64,000 nucleotides of DNA from UBA993 sp964389365 (GTDB lineage: Bacteria > Bacillota > Dethiobacteria > DTU022). Positions 17,726 to 26,277 of the stretch are shown here, piece by piece; positions within the stretch are counted from its first letter, which is position 1, and each line of letters begins with the position of its first letter. The translations under genes were made by a program, and so were the position numbers. The notes beneath the pieces were generated by a model that made no database searches, was not told the origin of the DNA, and saw only the letters and a list, made by a program, of their open reading frames with translations. The stretch is taken from positions 1 to 64,000 of the forward strand of contig CAYMDO010000001.1 in NCBI GenBank assembly GCA_964389365.1, written 5' to 3'.

Positions 17726-18340
17726 TTAAGTTACTAACTTGGTACAGTATATCATTTTGTGTTGTTCCGCCAAAAATAAGCGGTTTCGGAGCTGGTCCCG
17801 GTCACCGTTACCCTCAACCGCAGCAAAATATCGATCCAACTTGGCGCTAACTTCAGGAATAGCAAAGATAACCAGGTGGTCTTTGGCCCGCAGCACGGTA
17901 TTGCCGTTTGGCACGAGGACATCTCCATTTCGGATGACCGAACTGATCAACATCCCGCTTGGCAGACCGGCATCAGCAATTTTCCGGTTTACTGCTTTAG
18001 CTGACTGTGGTAAAACCACTTTCACAATTTCTGCCTTTTCGTCCCGCAAAATTGACAGTGCAACTACATCTTCTCGGCGGATAAAACGCATAACCTGAGC
18101 AGCGGCCAGTAACCGGGGGCTGATCAGGCTATCAATGCCTAGGGTGTTAGATACCGGCACGTAATGAGGTTTCATCACTTCGCAGTTAATTTTCTTAACG
18201 CTAAACTGGCGATCATTGCTTTGCCCTGGTTGAAGTATTCCACTTCCGTAGCATCGGGAAAGTGCAGCATTTTCGATATTTCCATGGCTGCGGGCCAGTT
18301 CATAACCGACCCCTCCACCACCTACAATAATGATACGCAA
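17726..18340 (-). pseudogene. Decayed trkA (potassium uptake NAD-binding regulator) with internal deletion and frameshift
   Basis: The open frame of 204 codons starts at TTG 18340 with a Rossmann motif (MRIIIVGGGGVGYELARS). It then leaves the family pattern for about 40 codons. In that stretch another frame encodes FPDATEVEYFNQGKAM, a typical TrkA segment, so the displayed reading is out of frame there. From about residue 55 (VMKPHYVPVSNT) it again matches the second half, including a TrkA-C domain (about 110-180). A full TrkA has about 450 residues, so roughly half is missing. With trkH broken too, this potassium system is probably lost. Confidence 0.7.
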
Positions 18341-18362
18341 TTAAGCAAACCTACCTTACACC

Positions 18363-18391
18363 AAAAAAAGAGACAGCGGCTACGCTGCCTC
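18363..18391 (-). terminator. Intrinsic terminator after the FAH-family gene
   Basis: On the minus strand GAGGCAGCG pairs with CGCTGTCTC (9 bp, one G-T pair) around a TAGC loop, followed by seven T. It lies downstream of the gene ending at 18533 and just ahead of the trkA remnant, so it may also have acted as a leader attenuator. Confidence 0.75.
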
Positions 18392-18532
18392 ATCAGGGAG
18401 AAAAATTAAAAATATTTGAAACCGCAAGCGTCCTGTTTTGCAACGACAAAACATTATCTTTCCAAATCTTTTCTTTGCTTAGCGGCCTTTTGTCTAGGTT
18501 CATTATATTATATCAGAGTAAAGCTGACAATA

Positions 18533-19345
18533 TTATTTTTTACTAAATGGGTGACTGTTTTCAAGAATAACCGCTTCTTCAACATTGTTGGATAAAATGC
18601 CGATCCTTTCGATATCGACACGGAAATTATCTCCCGGTACCAGTGGTCCAATCCCTGCCGGAGTGCCGGTTATTATGACATCACCGGGTAACAGCGTCAT
18701 ACAGCCAGATACAAATTCAATAATCTCGGCTACTTTAAAAATATGGTCGGCAGTCGAACTTTCCTGGACCAGCTGGTTGTTCAAAAAACCTTTTATATGC
18801 AAATTATCCGGGTTATCAATGGCCGTTTCTATAGCCGGCCCCAGCGGACAAAAAGTATCAAAACCCTTGGCATAAGTCCACTGCCCGTTAGCCGGCTGCT
18901 TATCCCGGGCGGTAACATCATTGGCACAGCAGTAGCCGTAGATATAATCAAGCGCCTGTGAGCGGTTTACCCGGTAAGCATGCTGGCCAATCACCACTGC
19001 CAGCTCAGATTCATAGTCAACACGCCTGCTTTGCGGGGGATAAATAATCTTATGACCCGGGCCGATAACAGAGGTTGAAGGCTTTAAAAAGATAATCGGC
19101 TTTTCAGGCAGTTCAAACTGCATCTCTTCAGCATGACTGCGGTAATTAAGGCCGAGACAGATTATCTTAGTAGGAAGGCAGGGTGCCAACAAAACAACTT
19201 CACTGGCATCGAAACTTTTTTCTGTTCTCTGTGCCAAACCTGCTTTTCGCTGTTCGCCGGGCCAGGTTATTTCAGCTATCCGGTCTGTGTTTTCAAGTAC
19301 ACCGTCTAAAGTTCGATCATTAAAACAGAAGCGCACGAACTTCAA
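18533..19345 (-). CDS. Fumarylacetoacetate hydrolase (FAH) family protein
   Basis: The 270-residue protein has the FAH C-terminal fold with acidic metal ligands in DYESELAVVIG near residue 125 and the GYCCANDVTARD segment near 155. It ends with TGTPAGIGPLVPGD. Members act as hydrolases, hydratases, isomerases or oxaloacetate decarboxylases on 2-oxo acids, so the reaction here is open. It stands alone between a rubrerythrin gene and the trkA remnant. Confidence 0.88.
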   Translation of the reverse strand: MKFVRFCFNDRTLDGVLENTDRIAEITWPGEQRKAGLAQRTEKSFDASEVVLLAPCLPTKIICLGLNYRSHAEEMQFELPEKPIIFLKPSTSVIGPGHKIIYPPQSRRVDYESELAVVIGQHAYRVNRSQALDYIYGYCCANDVTARDKQPANGQWTYAKGFDTFCPLGPAIETAIDNPDNLHIKGFLNNQLVQESSTADHIFKVAEIIEFVSGCMTLLPGDVIITGTPAGIGPLVPGDNFRVDIERIGILSNNVEEAVILENSHPFSKK

Positions 19346-19381
19346 AACCCGGATCCCCCCCTTGCCGGTGGAAAATATAAA

Positions 19382-19407
19382 GCACCCGGATTATTATCTC
19401 CAGGTGC
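19382..19407 (-). terminator. Intrinsic terminator after rubrerythrin
   Basis: On the minus strand GCACCTGGA pairs with TCCGGGTGC (one G-T pair) around an eight-base loop, followed by TTTATATTTT. It lies just after the rubrerythrin stop at 19418. Confidence 0.6.
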
Positions 19408-19417
19408 ACAAATTATT

Positions 19418-19990
19418 TTACCAGTTCTCACAGGTAACTTCAAAGTAATCGCGGGGATGTTTGCAGGCAGGGCAAACTTCAGGGGCTTCGCTGCCCTCAT
19501 GCTGATAACCACAGTTGCGGCATGCCCACCGGATTTTTTGGTCTTTTTTAAACACCTTGCCTTTTTCAATATTGTTTTTCAGGGCCAGATAGCGTTTCTC
19601 ATGTTGTTTTTCAGCGACAGCTATCGATTCAAATATTCTGGCAATGTCTTCAAAGCCTTCTTCACGAGCAACTTTGGCAAAACCCGGATACATTTCGGCC
19701 CACTCATGGTTTTCGCCCCCGGCAGCTTCTGCCAGGTTTTCCGCAGTAGTGCCGATTACACCGGCAGGAAAAGCAGCCTGAATTTCAACCTCACCGCCTT
19801 CCAGTAACTTAAAAAGACGCTTGGCATGTTCTTTTTCCTGGTTTGCAGTTTCTTCAAATATGGCGGAAACCTGGACATACCCATCTTTTTTTGCCTGGCT
19901 GGAAAAAAAAGAATAGCGGTTCCGGGCCTGGGATTCACCGGCAAATGCGGTTAATATGTTTTTTTCAGTTTTTGTTCCTTTCAAGCTCAA
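19418..19990 (-). CDS. rbr: Rubrerythrin
   Basis: About 190 residues. The N-terminal ferritin-like diiron domain has the EESxxRxxY-like GESQARNRY and EKEHAK motifs. The C-terminal rubredoxin domain has CRNCGY and CPACKH. It reduces hydrogen peroxide in anaerobes. The longest frame starts at GTG 19999, but that leaves only one base between GGAG and the start. TTG 19990 gives ten bases of spacing and the family's usual SLKGTKTEKN beginning, so I prefer it. Confidence 0.93.
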   Translation of the reverse strand: MSLKGTKTEKNILTAFAGESQARNRYSFFSSQAKKDGYVQVSAIFEETANQEKEHAKRLFKLLEGGEVEIQAAFPAGVIGTTAENLAEAAGGENHEWAEMYPGFAKVAREEGFEDIARIFESIAVAEKQHEKRYLALKNNIEKGKVFKKDQKIRWACRNCGYQHEGSEAPEVCPACKHPRDYFEVTCENW

Positions 19991-20228
19991 GTTATCCACG
20001 CTCCTTTTTTACAGTTATCATGGCCGTGATGCCGTAGGGCTTGTATTTATCATTATACAATTAAGCTATAAATCCCTGCATAATTTAATATTTTTATAAA
20101 ATAATATTTTTTAATAGTGCTTACTAATTTGCCTTGTCAAAAATAGTACCTTAATTGCAATTCAGGCAGGAGTTCGCGTTCCGGTGGCAAATATATGAGG
20201 TTATCTAACTAGCGGGAGGAGTTTATTA

Positions 20229-21224
20229 ATGTCAGTTATGTACTATGACAAAGATGCCGACTTAGGTCTCTTACAAGGGAAAAAAATTGCCGTACTGGGC
20301 TACGGCAGCCAAGGCCATTCCCAGGCCCAAAACTTAAAGGACAGCGGACTTGATGTGGTTGTCGGTTTACACAGGGAAAGCAAGAGTTGGGATAAAGTAT
20401 TGGAAGACGGTTTGCAGGTATTTACAGTCGGCGAAGCTGCAAAAGCGGCAGATATTATTCAGATCCTGATTGGTGATAACTATCAGCCAACAGTTTACCA
20501 GGAATCTGTTTTACCTCACCTGACCGAGGGCAAAGCGCTGGCCGTATCACACGGTTTTAACATCATCTACCACCAGGTTATTCCGCCTGAAAATGTTGAT
20601 GTATTCATGATCGCCCCCAAAAGTCCGGGGCACTTGCTCAGGCGCCTCTATAGAGAAGGCGCGGGAGTTCCGGCATTGATGGCTGTACACCAGGATTATA
20701 CCGGTAAAGCCAAACAGCTGGCCCTGGCATATGCCAAGGGTATTGGCAGTACCCGGGCCGGAGTAATAGAAACAACGCTACAGGAGGAAACCGAAACCGA
20801 TCTTTTTGGCGAACAGGTTATCCTTTGTGGTGGCGTCTCTTCGCTAATCAAAGCCAGCTTTGACACGCTGGTTGAAGCAGGGTACCAACCGGAAGTCGCT
20901 TACTTTGAGTGCTTGCATGAACTGAAGCTGATTGTCGACCTGATATATGAAGGCGGGCTGGAGCGGATGCGTTACTCAGTCAGCGATACCGCTGAATACG
21001 GCGATTTGACCAGGGGGCCGCGTATCATTAATGACGCAGTTCGTGAAGAAATGAAGAAGATTCTTTCAGAAATTCAAACTGGCCAGTTTGCCCTTGAATG
21101 GGTTCTTGAAAATAAGGCCAATCAGCCCCGTTTCAGGGCGCTAAGAAACATTGAAGAAAAACATAAAATCGTGGAAGTTGGAAAGAAGTTACGTAAAATG
21201 ATGCATTACATCAAGCCATCATAA
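20229..21224 (+). CDS. ilvC: Ketol-acid reductoisomerase
   Basis: The 331-residue enzyme catalyses the second common step of valine, leucine and isoleucine synthesis. The N-terminal NADPH site is AVLGYGSQGHSQAQNL, and the C-terminal knotted domain has the metal ligands in LFGEQVILCGG and the YFECLHELKLIVDLIYEGG segment. GGGAGGAG lies 8 bases before the ATG. It is not next to other ilv or leu genes here, and I see no T-box in the 229-bp upstream gap. Confidence 0.97.
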   Translation: MSVMYYDKDADLGLLQGKKIAVLGYGSQGHSQAQNLKDSGLDVVVGLHRESKSWDKVLEDGLQVFTVGEAAKAADIIQILIGDNYQPTVYQESVLPHLTEGKALAVSHGFNIIYHQVIPPENVDVFMIAPKSPGHLLRRLYREGAGVPALMAVHQDYTGKAKQLALAYAKGIGSTRAGVIETTLQEETETDLFGEQVILCGGVSSLIKASFDTLVEAGYQPEVAYFECLHELKLIVDLIYEGGLERMRYSVSDTAEYGDLTRGPRIINDAVREEMKKILSEIQTGQFALEWVLENKANQPRFRALRNIEEKHKIVEVGKKLRKMMHYIKPS

Positions 21225-21246
21225 AATATAATTCCGGCAGGGTTTC

Positions 21247-22122
21247 CTATCGAAAAGGGGCAGCTAAGCCAATTAGCTGCTCTTTGTTTATCGTGCGAAG
21301 CGGGGCCAGGATTGCGCTGGTTCTGCCGTCATGCTGGAAAACCAAGCCATTGTACCCACCGGCGACAAAAAAGAGGTAATCGTCCTTGTATTGAAAGCCA
21401 CTGATTGGAAACTGCATTTGGAGTCCGATTGTTTTAACAAAATCCAATGGGTCTATTTCAGCAGCATCAAGGCTGACCAATAAAATTTCATGTTCGGAAC
21501 TGCTGTAAAGGGCAACCTTGAGTGGTTCTTCTTCAACCGGGGGCAAAACAATCTCTCCCGAGAAAAAGTAGCCTTCGCCGAGTGTTTCAGGCCATTGCGG
21601 CATATCAGCTTCGATTGAAGAACCGGCAGGAGTAGTAGCGGCGATTGTAACCTGGTTATCAGCAGGTTTATCGTCGGTTTCGGCAACCGCTACCGTACCA
21701 GTCTCGCCGTTTTGCCGCTCTGCCAAAATATCCGGCTTGGTTTTCATTTTTGCTTCAACTCCCCGGTTATCAACTGCGGCGGACTCTGATACAACAGGAT
21801 CGGCTGCTGCTACGTGCTCCTCTTCATCAGCAATCATAAACTTGGCAGCATCATCATACTCGGTAACCGGAGAAGTAAACTGGGCAACCCGAATCAGGCC
21901 AATCCCACCAAATAGAATCAACAGGCACGCCGCAGCAGCTAGACCGGTATAACGGATCCATACCGGGGCAACATTCTTCATAGGCTTAGAAGAATGACCC
22001 AGCCGGGTTTCAATAGTGCGCCACATTTTATCGGCAGCGGGCGGCACAACAGCTTCTATCTCAAGCTGGAGCGCCCGGCGGAGCAGGTTGTCGTCAATCA
22101 ATTGTTTGCCTTTTTTGTTCAA
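21247..22122 (-). CDS. Single-pass membrane protein, likely partner (anti-sigma) of the adjacent ECF sigma factor
   Basis: The 291-residue protein has about 50 cytoplasmic residues, one membrane helix (about 53-74, LAAAACLLILFGGIGLI) and a large external region with a low-complexity, acidic middle part. Its position 41 bp behind an ECF sigma gene on the same strand is typical of an anti-sigma factor. The N-terminal part lacks the HxxxCxxC zinc motif common in such proteins. The C-terminal 110 residues look globular. No enzyme family is recognised. The function is inferred from position only. Confidence 0.6.
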   Translation of the reverse strand: MNKKGKQLIDDNLLRRALQLEIEAVVPPAADKMWRTIETRLGHSSKPMKNVAPVWIRYTGLAAAACLLILFGGIGLIRVAQFTSPVTEYDDAAKFMIADEEEHVAAADPVVSESAAVDNRGVEAKMKTKPDILAERQNGETGTVAVAETDDKPADNQVTIAATTPAGSSIEADMPQWPETLGEGYFFSGEIVLPPVEEEPLKVALYSSSEHEILLVSLDAAEIDPLDFVKTIGLQMQFPISGFQYKDDYLFFVAGGYNGLVFQHDGRTSAILAPLRTINKEQLIGLAAPFR

Positions 22123-22163
22123 CGCTGTCTGTTACCTCCCTTTAAGGTTTGACAAGCGGGCGC

Positions 22164-22697
22164 TCACTCAGGTTCCATTAATGCGGTCAACTTCTGCCTA
22201 GCCCTGAACAGCCTCGACTTGACGGTGCCGGGGCTGACCTGCAGCAGTTCGGCAATTTCATCAATTTTCAGATCATCAAAGAACTGTAAAACAATGACCT
22301 GATAGTGATCCGGTGCCAAATCCCTCACCGCTTTGCGCACTTTTTCCAATTCCAGGGTGTGCAGCACTTCTGTTTCAGTATCGTTTGTTTCGGTTTGCCC
22401 CGGTACTTCCGGCAACTCTGCTGAATAGATAATTCTCTTTTCCCTTTTTATGTAGTTGCGGGCCAGGTTAGAGGCGATCACAGCCAACCAGGCGCCAAAC
22501 TTGGTGCTATCTTTTAACTGGTGCAGATTTTGAAAAGCTCTGATAAACGCATCCTGGGTTATATCCTCAGCATTTTCCCTGTTACGTAGGATATTCAAGG
22601 CAACAGCATAAGTGCGCCGGTAAAAGGCCTCAAAAAGGGCGTGCCGTGATTCATTATCATTACAATCTACAAGTTTTGAAATTTGCAGCGGCTCCAC
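22164..22697 (-). CDS. RNA polymerase ECF sigma-70 factor
   Basis: The 177-residue protein has region 2 (RNRENAEDITQDAFIRAFQ, near residue 40) and region 4 (LLQVSPGTVKSRLFRARQKL at the end), joined by a linker. This is the ECF sigma layout that directs polymerase to stress or envelope genes. The start is GTG 22697 after AGGGGAGA. It is followed by the likely membrane anti-sigma gene, and the regulon is unknown. Confidence 0.92.
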   Translation of the reverse strand: MEPLQISKLVDCNDNESRHALFEAFYRRTYAVALNILRNRENAEDITQDAFIRAFQNLHQLKDSTKFGAWLAVIASNLARNYIKREKRIIYSAELPEVPGQTETNDTETEVLHTLELEKVRKAVRDLAPDHYQVIVLQFFDDLKIDEIAELLQVSPGTVKSRLFRARQKLTALMEPE

Positions 22698-22751
22698 ACA
22701 ATCTCCCCTAAATGGCTTTGGTGAGTAGGGTTATTTCGCCGTTGTACAGCT

Positions 22752-23564
22752 TTAACCCTCTTGATCAGATCTTACCTGCTGAACATAGAAACGGCCATTC
22801 CACATTTTTACCTGAACAGGATTGCCAAGAAAGTGAGAGAGATTGGCCGCAGTGAGGGTGTCATCAAGGTTGCCACAGGAATGAACCCTGCCCCTGTCAA
22901 GCAGCATAATCATGGAGAAAATCTGCCGGTGGATGTCTTCAAAACGATGAGTGACAAATATCATGGCCGGAGAATCTGATTCACCGGCCAGCCGGTTCAG
23001 GCTGAACAGCATTTCTTCACGCGCCAGGTAATCGAGACAGGAGGCCGGTTCGTCTAAAACAAGCAGCGCCGGCCGATTAAAAAGTGCCCTGGCAATCAGC
23101 ACCCGTTGGCGCTCACCGTCAGAAAAAGTATTGAATGGCCTACCGGCCAGGTGCGCGCAGCCAACCTGCTCAAGGAGTGATAAAGCACGTTCAGTTTCTG
23201 ACCGGTCAGCCTTACGCAGCAGCCTAATTACGGCATCACAGGCTCCGATGACTATTTCTTCTGCAGTTTCATCAGCATAGAACATTTCTTTAAGAGCAGT
23301 ACTGACCCAACCAATTGATTTTCTAAGCTCCCGCAGGTCATAGCGGCCAAATTGCCGGCCGAGGACAGTCACAGATCCGGAAGAAGGCTGCATATAACCG
23401 GCAATGATATTTAATAGTGATGTTTTACCGGCACCGTTTAAACCAAAAATCACCCAGTTCTCATTATTATTAACTGTCCAGTCAATACGGTCGAGGATTG
23501 TTACCCCGCTCCGGACCCATGATACAGTATTGAGCTGAATAACCGGACCTTCCTTAAAATTCAC
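22752..23564 (-). CDS. ABC transporter ATP-binding protein (YlmA/ModF-like)
   Basis: The 270-residue ATPase has Walker A GLNGAGKTS near residue 43, signature TFSDGERQRVLIARAL near 145, Walker B LLVLDEPASCLDY and the H-loop FVTHR. No permease gene is adjacent, so its partner is unknown. It may be a stand-alone ATPase. Its start overlaps the stop of asnS by 11 bp, suggesting coupled translation. Confidence 0.88.
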   Translation of the reverse strand: MNFKEGPVIQLNTVSWVRSGVTILDRIDWTVNNNENWVIFGLNGAGKTSLLNIIAGYMQPSSGSVTVLGRQFGRYDLRELRKSIGWVSTALKEMFYADETAEEIVIGACDAVIRLLRKADRSETERALSLLEQVGCAHLAGRPFNTFSDGERQRVLIARALFNRPALLVLDEPASCLDYLAREEMLFSLNRLAGESDSPAMIFVTHRFEDIHRQIFSMIMLLDRGRVHSCGNLDDTLTAANLSHFLGNPVQVKMWNGRFYVQQVRSDQEG

Positions 23565-24948
23565 AGGTATTTACCGTCCGGGGAAAAGGGATTACATCCC
23601 TGATATTATTTACACCGGTGAGATACATGATCGCCCGTTCAAGGCCGAGCCCGAACCCGGCATGTTTTACTCCGCCATATTTGCGCAGATCGATATACCA
23701 CCAGAGTTCTTCGGGATTTATGTTAGACTCGGCCATGCGGTTTAAAAGTACATCCACGCGCTCTTCCCGCTGGCTGCCACCGATAATTTCGCCTACGCCC
23801 GGGACAAGCAGGTCCATGGCGGCAACTGTTTTATCGTCATCGTTAAGGCGCATGTAAAAGGCTTTTATCTCTTTCGGATAATCGGTTACAAATACCGGTT
23901 TCTGATATAGTTTCTCTGTTAAATACCTCTCATGTTCAGTCTGCAGATCACAGCCCCAGCTAACCGGATACTCAAAATTCGCATCTGCCTGAAGGAGGAG
24001 ATCAATGGCTTCCGAGTATGTTATGCGGGCAAAATCAGCCCGGGCTATATTTTCAAGCTTTTTCCTGAGTCCTCTGTCCACAAACTGGTTAAAAAGCTCC
24101 ATTTCAGCCTTAGCTTCTTCCAGCACATAGGCGATCAGATATTTGAGCATCCCTTCGGCAAGCTGCATATTGTCGGTTAAGTCAGCAAAGGCCACCTCCG
24201 GTTCAACCATCCAAAACTCGGCGGCATGCCGTGGAGTATTGGATTTTTCCGCCCGGAATGTCGGACCAAAGGTGTAAACATTGCGGAAAGCGTGCGCAAA
24301 AGCTTCAGCCTCAAGCTGACCGCTGACGGAAAGATTACTCTTCCTGCCGAAAAAGTCAGCTCCGAAATTAACCTTGTTTCCTTCATTTAGTGGAGGATTC
24401 TTTGGATCAAGGGTGGTAACGCGAAACAGCTCTCCGGCTCCCTCGGCATCATTGGCTGTAATAATCGGGGCATGGAGGTAAATAAAGCCACGCTCCTGGA
24501 AAAAACGGTGGATAGCATAAGAAAGCAGGGAACGGACCCTGAATACGGCTGTAAAAAGATTAGTACGCGGCCTTAAGTGCGCCACTTCCCGTAAAAATTC
24601 AACGCTGTGCCTTTTAGGCTGAATCGGGTAATCCTCTGGAGAATCGCCCTCAATCTTTACCGCAGCAGCTTTAATCTCAAATGGCTGCCTGGCTTCAGGC
24701 GTCAGCATCAACCTGCCCAGCACCGTAACGGCAGAACCAACCCCCAGCCTGGCCACCGTTTCGAAATTCGGCAGCTGGTCACGCTCATAGACGATCTGGA
24801 TCGGGTTAAGATGCGTTCCATCATTTAGCATGATAAAACCAAAAGATTTTTGATCCCGGTTGTTCCTGATCCAACCGTCAACTTCAACTTCCTGGCCGTC
24901 AAGTGAATTAGCATCACGGAAGAGATCTTTAACCAGTACTTTTCCCAT
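23554..24948 (-). CDS. asnS: Asparaginyl-tRNA synthetase
   Basis: The enzyme charges tRNA-Asn. An OB-fold anticodon-binding domain (VEVDGWIRNNRDQKSFGFI) is followed by a class II catalytic domain with motif 2 (FRAEKSNTPRHAAEFWMVE) and motif 3 (GFGLGLERAIMYLTG). An upstream extension of the frame to 25128 lacks family similarity. ATG 24948 gives the normal MGKVLVKDLF start after GAGGGAAAAG, for 464 residues. No T-box is seen in the 170-bp leader. A promoter candidate lies at 24973-25001. Confidence 0.95.
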   Translation of the reverse strand: MGKVLVKDLFRDANSLDGQEVEVDGWIRNNRDQKSFGFIMLNDGTHLNPIQIVYERDQLPNFETVARLGVGSAVTVLGRLMLTPEARQPFEIKAAAVKIEGDSPEDYPIQPKRHSVEFLREVAHLRPRTNLFTAVFRVRSLLSYAIHRFFQERGFIYLHAPIITANDAEGAGELFRVTTLDPKNPPLNEGNKVNFGADFFGRKSNLSVSGQLEAEAFAHAFRNVYTFGPTFRAEKSNTPRHAAEFWMVEPEVAFADLTDNMQLAEGMLKYLIAYVLEEAKAEMELFNQFVDRGLRKKLENIARADFARITYSEAIDLLLQADANFEYPVSWGCDLQTEHERYLTEKLYQKPVFVTDYPKEIKAFYMRLNDDDKTVAAMDLLVPGVGEIIGGSQREERVDVLLNRMAESNINPEELWWYIDLRKYGGVKHAGFGLGLERAIMYLTGVNNIRDVIPFPRTVNTCEF

Positions 24949-24972
24949 TCTTTTCCCTCTCGTTTTATAATT

Positions 24973-25001
24973 AGTATACCGAAAAAGTGAAAGGCTGAAA
25001 A
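24973..25001 (-). promoter_or_regulatory. Putative sigma-A promoter for asnS
   Basis: On the minus strand TTTTCA (25001-24996) and TATACT (24978-24973) are 17 bases apart, about 25 bp upstream of the asnS start. Confidence 0.4.
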
Positions 25002-25070
25002 GAAAGGTTGTCAATCGATGCCGGCTGCCGCATATAGCTGGCTTAAATACGCAGCCGCTGATTTTAAAAA

Positions 25071-25121
25071 CTAAAACCCGACATTTGCCGGGAACAGGCC
25101 AGTGGTTACTGGCGACCTGTT
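25071..25121 (-). terminator. Tandem hairpins after the lipoprotein gene
   Basis: On the minus strand AACAGG-TC-GCCAGT pairs with ACTGGC-CTGTT around AACC. A second stem, CCCG pairing with CGGG, follows and runs into TTTTAGTTTTT. The pair starts directly at the stop codon of the lipoprotein gene. Confidence 0.65.
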
Positions 25122-26060
25122 TTAACAACCATGCCCGCTTTCAACAATGAGCTCCCCGTCGACAACAACAAGATCAGCGGCTGCCTGTATTCCTTTTTTT
25201 GCAGCATAAACTTCAATAATTCCGCCACTAATATAAACCAAACCGCTCCCCGGAACCTGTTCATTTCTGGCCTGGATACCATCACTACCAGCTTTCACCG
25301 CTATCCGGGCATTGCGGAAAGCGACGAGATTATTACCCTTGATCCCTACGTCTGCCGCATTAACTTTAACTCTGCCATTTATAATCCTGAGATCATTATT
25401 ACCTGCTATGCCATGTTTGTGTTTTCCAAAAACAATGAGGGTTCCGCTGCCGTTAATGGTCAGATCGCTGGCACTGAATAATGCTGCAGTGGGCACATCT
25501 GCTTTTCCGGTATGCAGATGCTCTTCAGCATCAGTCAGGGTATTTTCAGTGCCTTCAGCAAGGGTAATCACCACGGCATGCGCACTTTCAATATATAAAG
25601 GCGCGCCGCTGTTGCTTGTTAAATCGATCCCGTTCAGGATCAGCCTGACATAAGACTCGTCCCCGGCTATCACATGAATCTGCCCGTTTTTCAGTTCTCC
25701 AGAGATGATATACGTTCCGGCATCAGTAATTCTCAGGACCTCTTCTTCAGCTACAGCCCCTTCCCCTTCAACTTGGATCGATCCGCCCCGGAAAGTAATA
25801 AGAACTGCATCGATCAGGCTGAAATCTTCGTTAAGATCACTATCTTTCCATACCACGCCCGGTTCGACCAGGCTGTTAAAGCCTCCGCGAAACAGGTTCC
25901 TTTCTTTTCGGCCCAATTTTTCTGGGGTTAAAACCCGTCTGCTCGCGGTTGCATCGCCGATATTTGGTGAGCAGGCTACCACATGCAGCCCGGCAATTAG
26001 GATGGCCAAGAATATTGATACCCGCTGACCGGTTCTCAGGCAGATTTTCATCGTTTTCAT
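25122..26060 (-). CDS. Secreted lipoprotein with Cthe_2159-type carbohydrate-binding repeats
   Basis: The 312-residue protein begins with a lipoprotein signal (hydrophobic stretch ending LHVVACSPN, lipid-attached cysteine near residue 30). From about residue 85 it reads as a parallel beta-helix of the Cthe_2159 type: repeats such as TDAGTYIISGEL, VRLILNGIDLTS and VYISGGIIEVYAAKKG. Related proteins are cellulose- or pectin-binding and usually longer. Here the protein stops after DGELIVESGHGC, so the C-terminal part may be missing. It is divergent from the GGDEF gene, with two inverted repeats between them. Confidence 0.75.
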   Translation of the reverse strand: MKTMKICLRTGQRVSIFLAILIAGLHVVACSPNIGDATASRRVLTPEKLGRKERNLFRGGFNSLVEPGVVWKDSDLNEDFSLIDAVLITFRGGSIQVEGEGAVAEEEVLRITDAGTYIISGELKNGQIHVIAGDESYVRLILNGIDLTSNSGAPLYIESAHAVVITLAEGTENTLTDAEEHLHTGKADVPTAALFSASDLTINGSGTLIVFGKHKHGIAGNNDLRIINGRVKVNAADVGIKGNNLVAFRNARIAVKAGSDGIQARNEQVPGSGLVYISGGIIEVYAAKKGIQAAADLVVVDGELIVESGHGC

Positions 26061-26109
26061 CCTTTCATCAGGTGATCAAAGCAGCTTCTAGCGTGTAATC
26101 ATTTTATCC

Positions 26110-26166
26110 GGAATACAGACGTCGTATTCCCGTAAGGTGCTTGAAATAATGCGGCAAATTTGCCGC
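26110..26166. repeat. Two inverted repeats in a divergent intergenic region
   Basis: GGAATAC at 26110-26116 pairs with GTATTCC at 26124-26130 around AGACGTC. GCGGCAAATTTGCCGC at 26151-26166 is a perfect 16-bp palindrome. Both lie between the divergent lipoprotein and GGDEF genes and could be operators or hairpins. Confidence 0.6.
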
Positions 26167-26277
26167 AAGGGGAAAAATTCTTCAACTTGCAGGTATTACC
26201 GGCTTTGTAGTGAATATGATACCATACAGTTTCGGGATGTTTAATCACCTCATACTGAGCATATTCGGGGTAAGCCT

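Noticed and set aside
18341..18532. Possible cyclic-di-AMP riboswitch before trkA
   Set aside because: Such elements often precede potassium genes, but the conserved core words were not found. The visible structure is a simple terminator hairpin.
20000..20228. T-box leader before ilvC
   Set aside because: No AGGGTGG-type T-box sequence or anti-terminator was found.
24949..25128. N-terminal extension of asnS to 25128
   Set aside because: The extra 60 residues lack family similarity and read through the terminator and promoter region. ATG 24948 has a ribosome site and the normal start.
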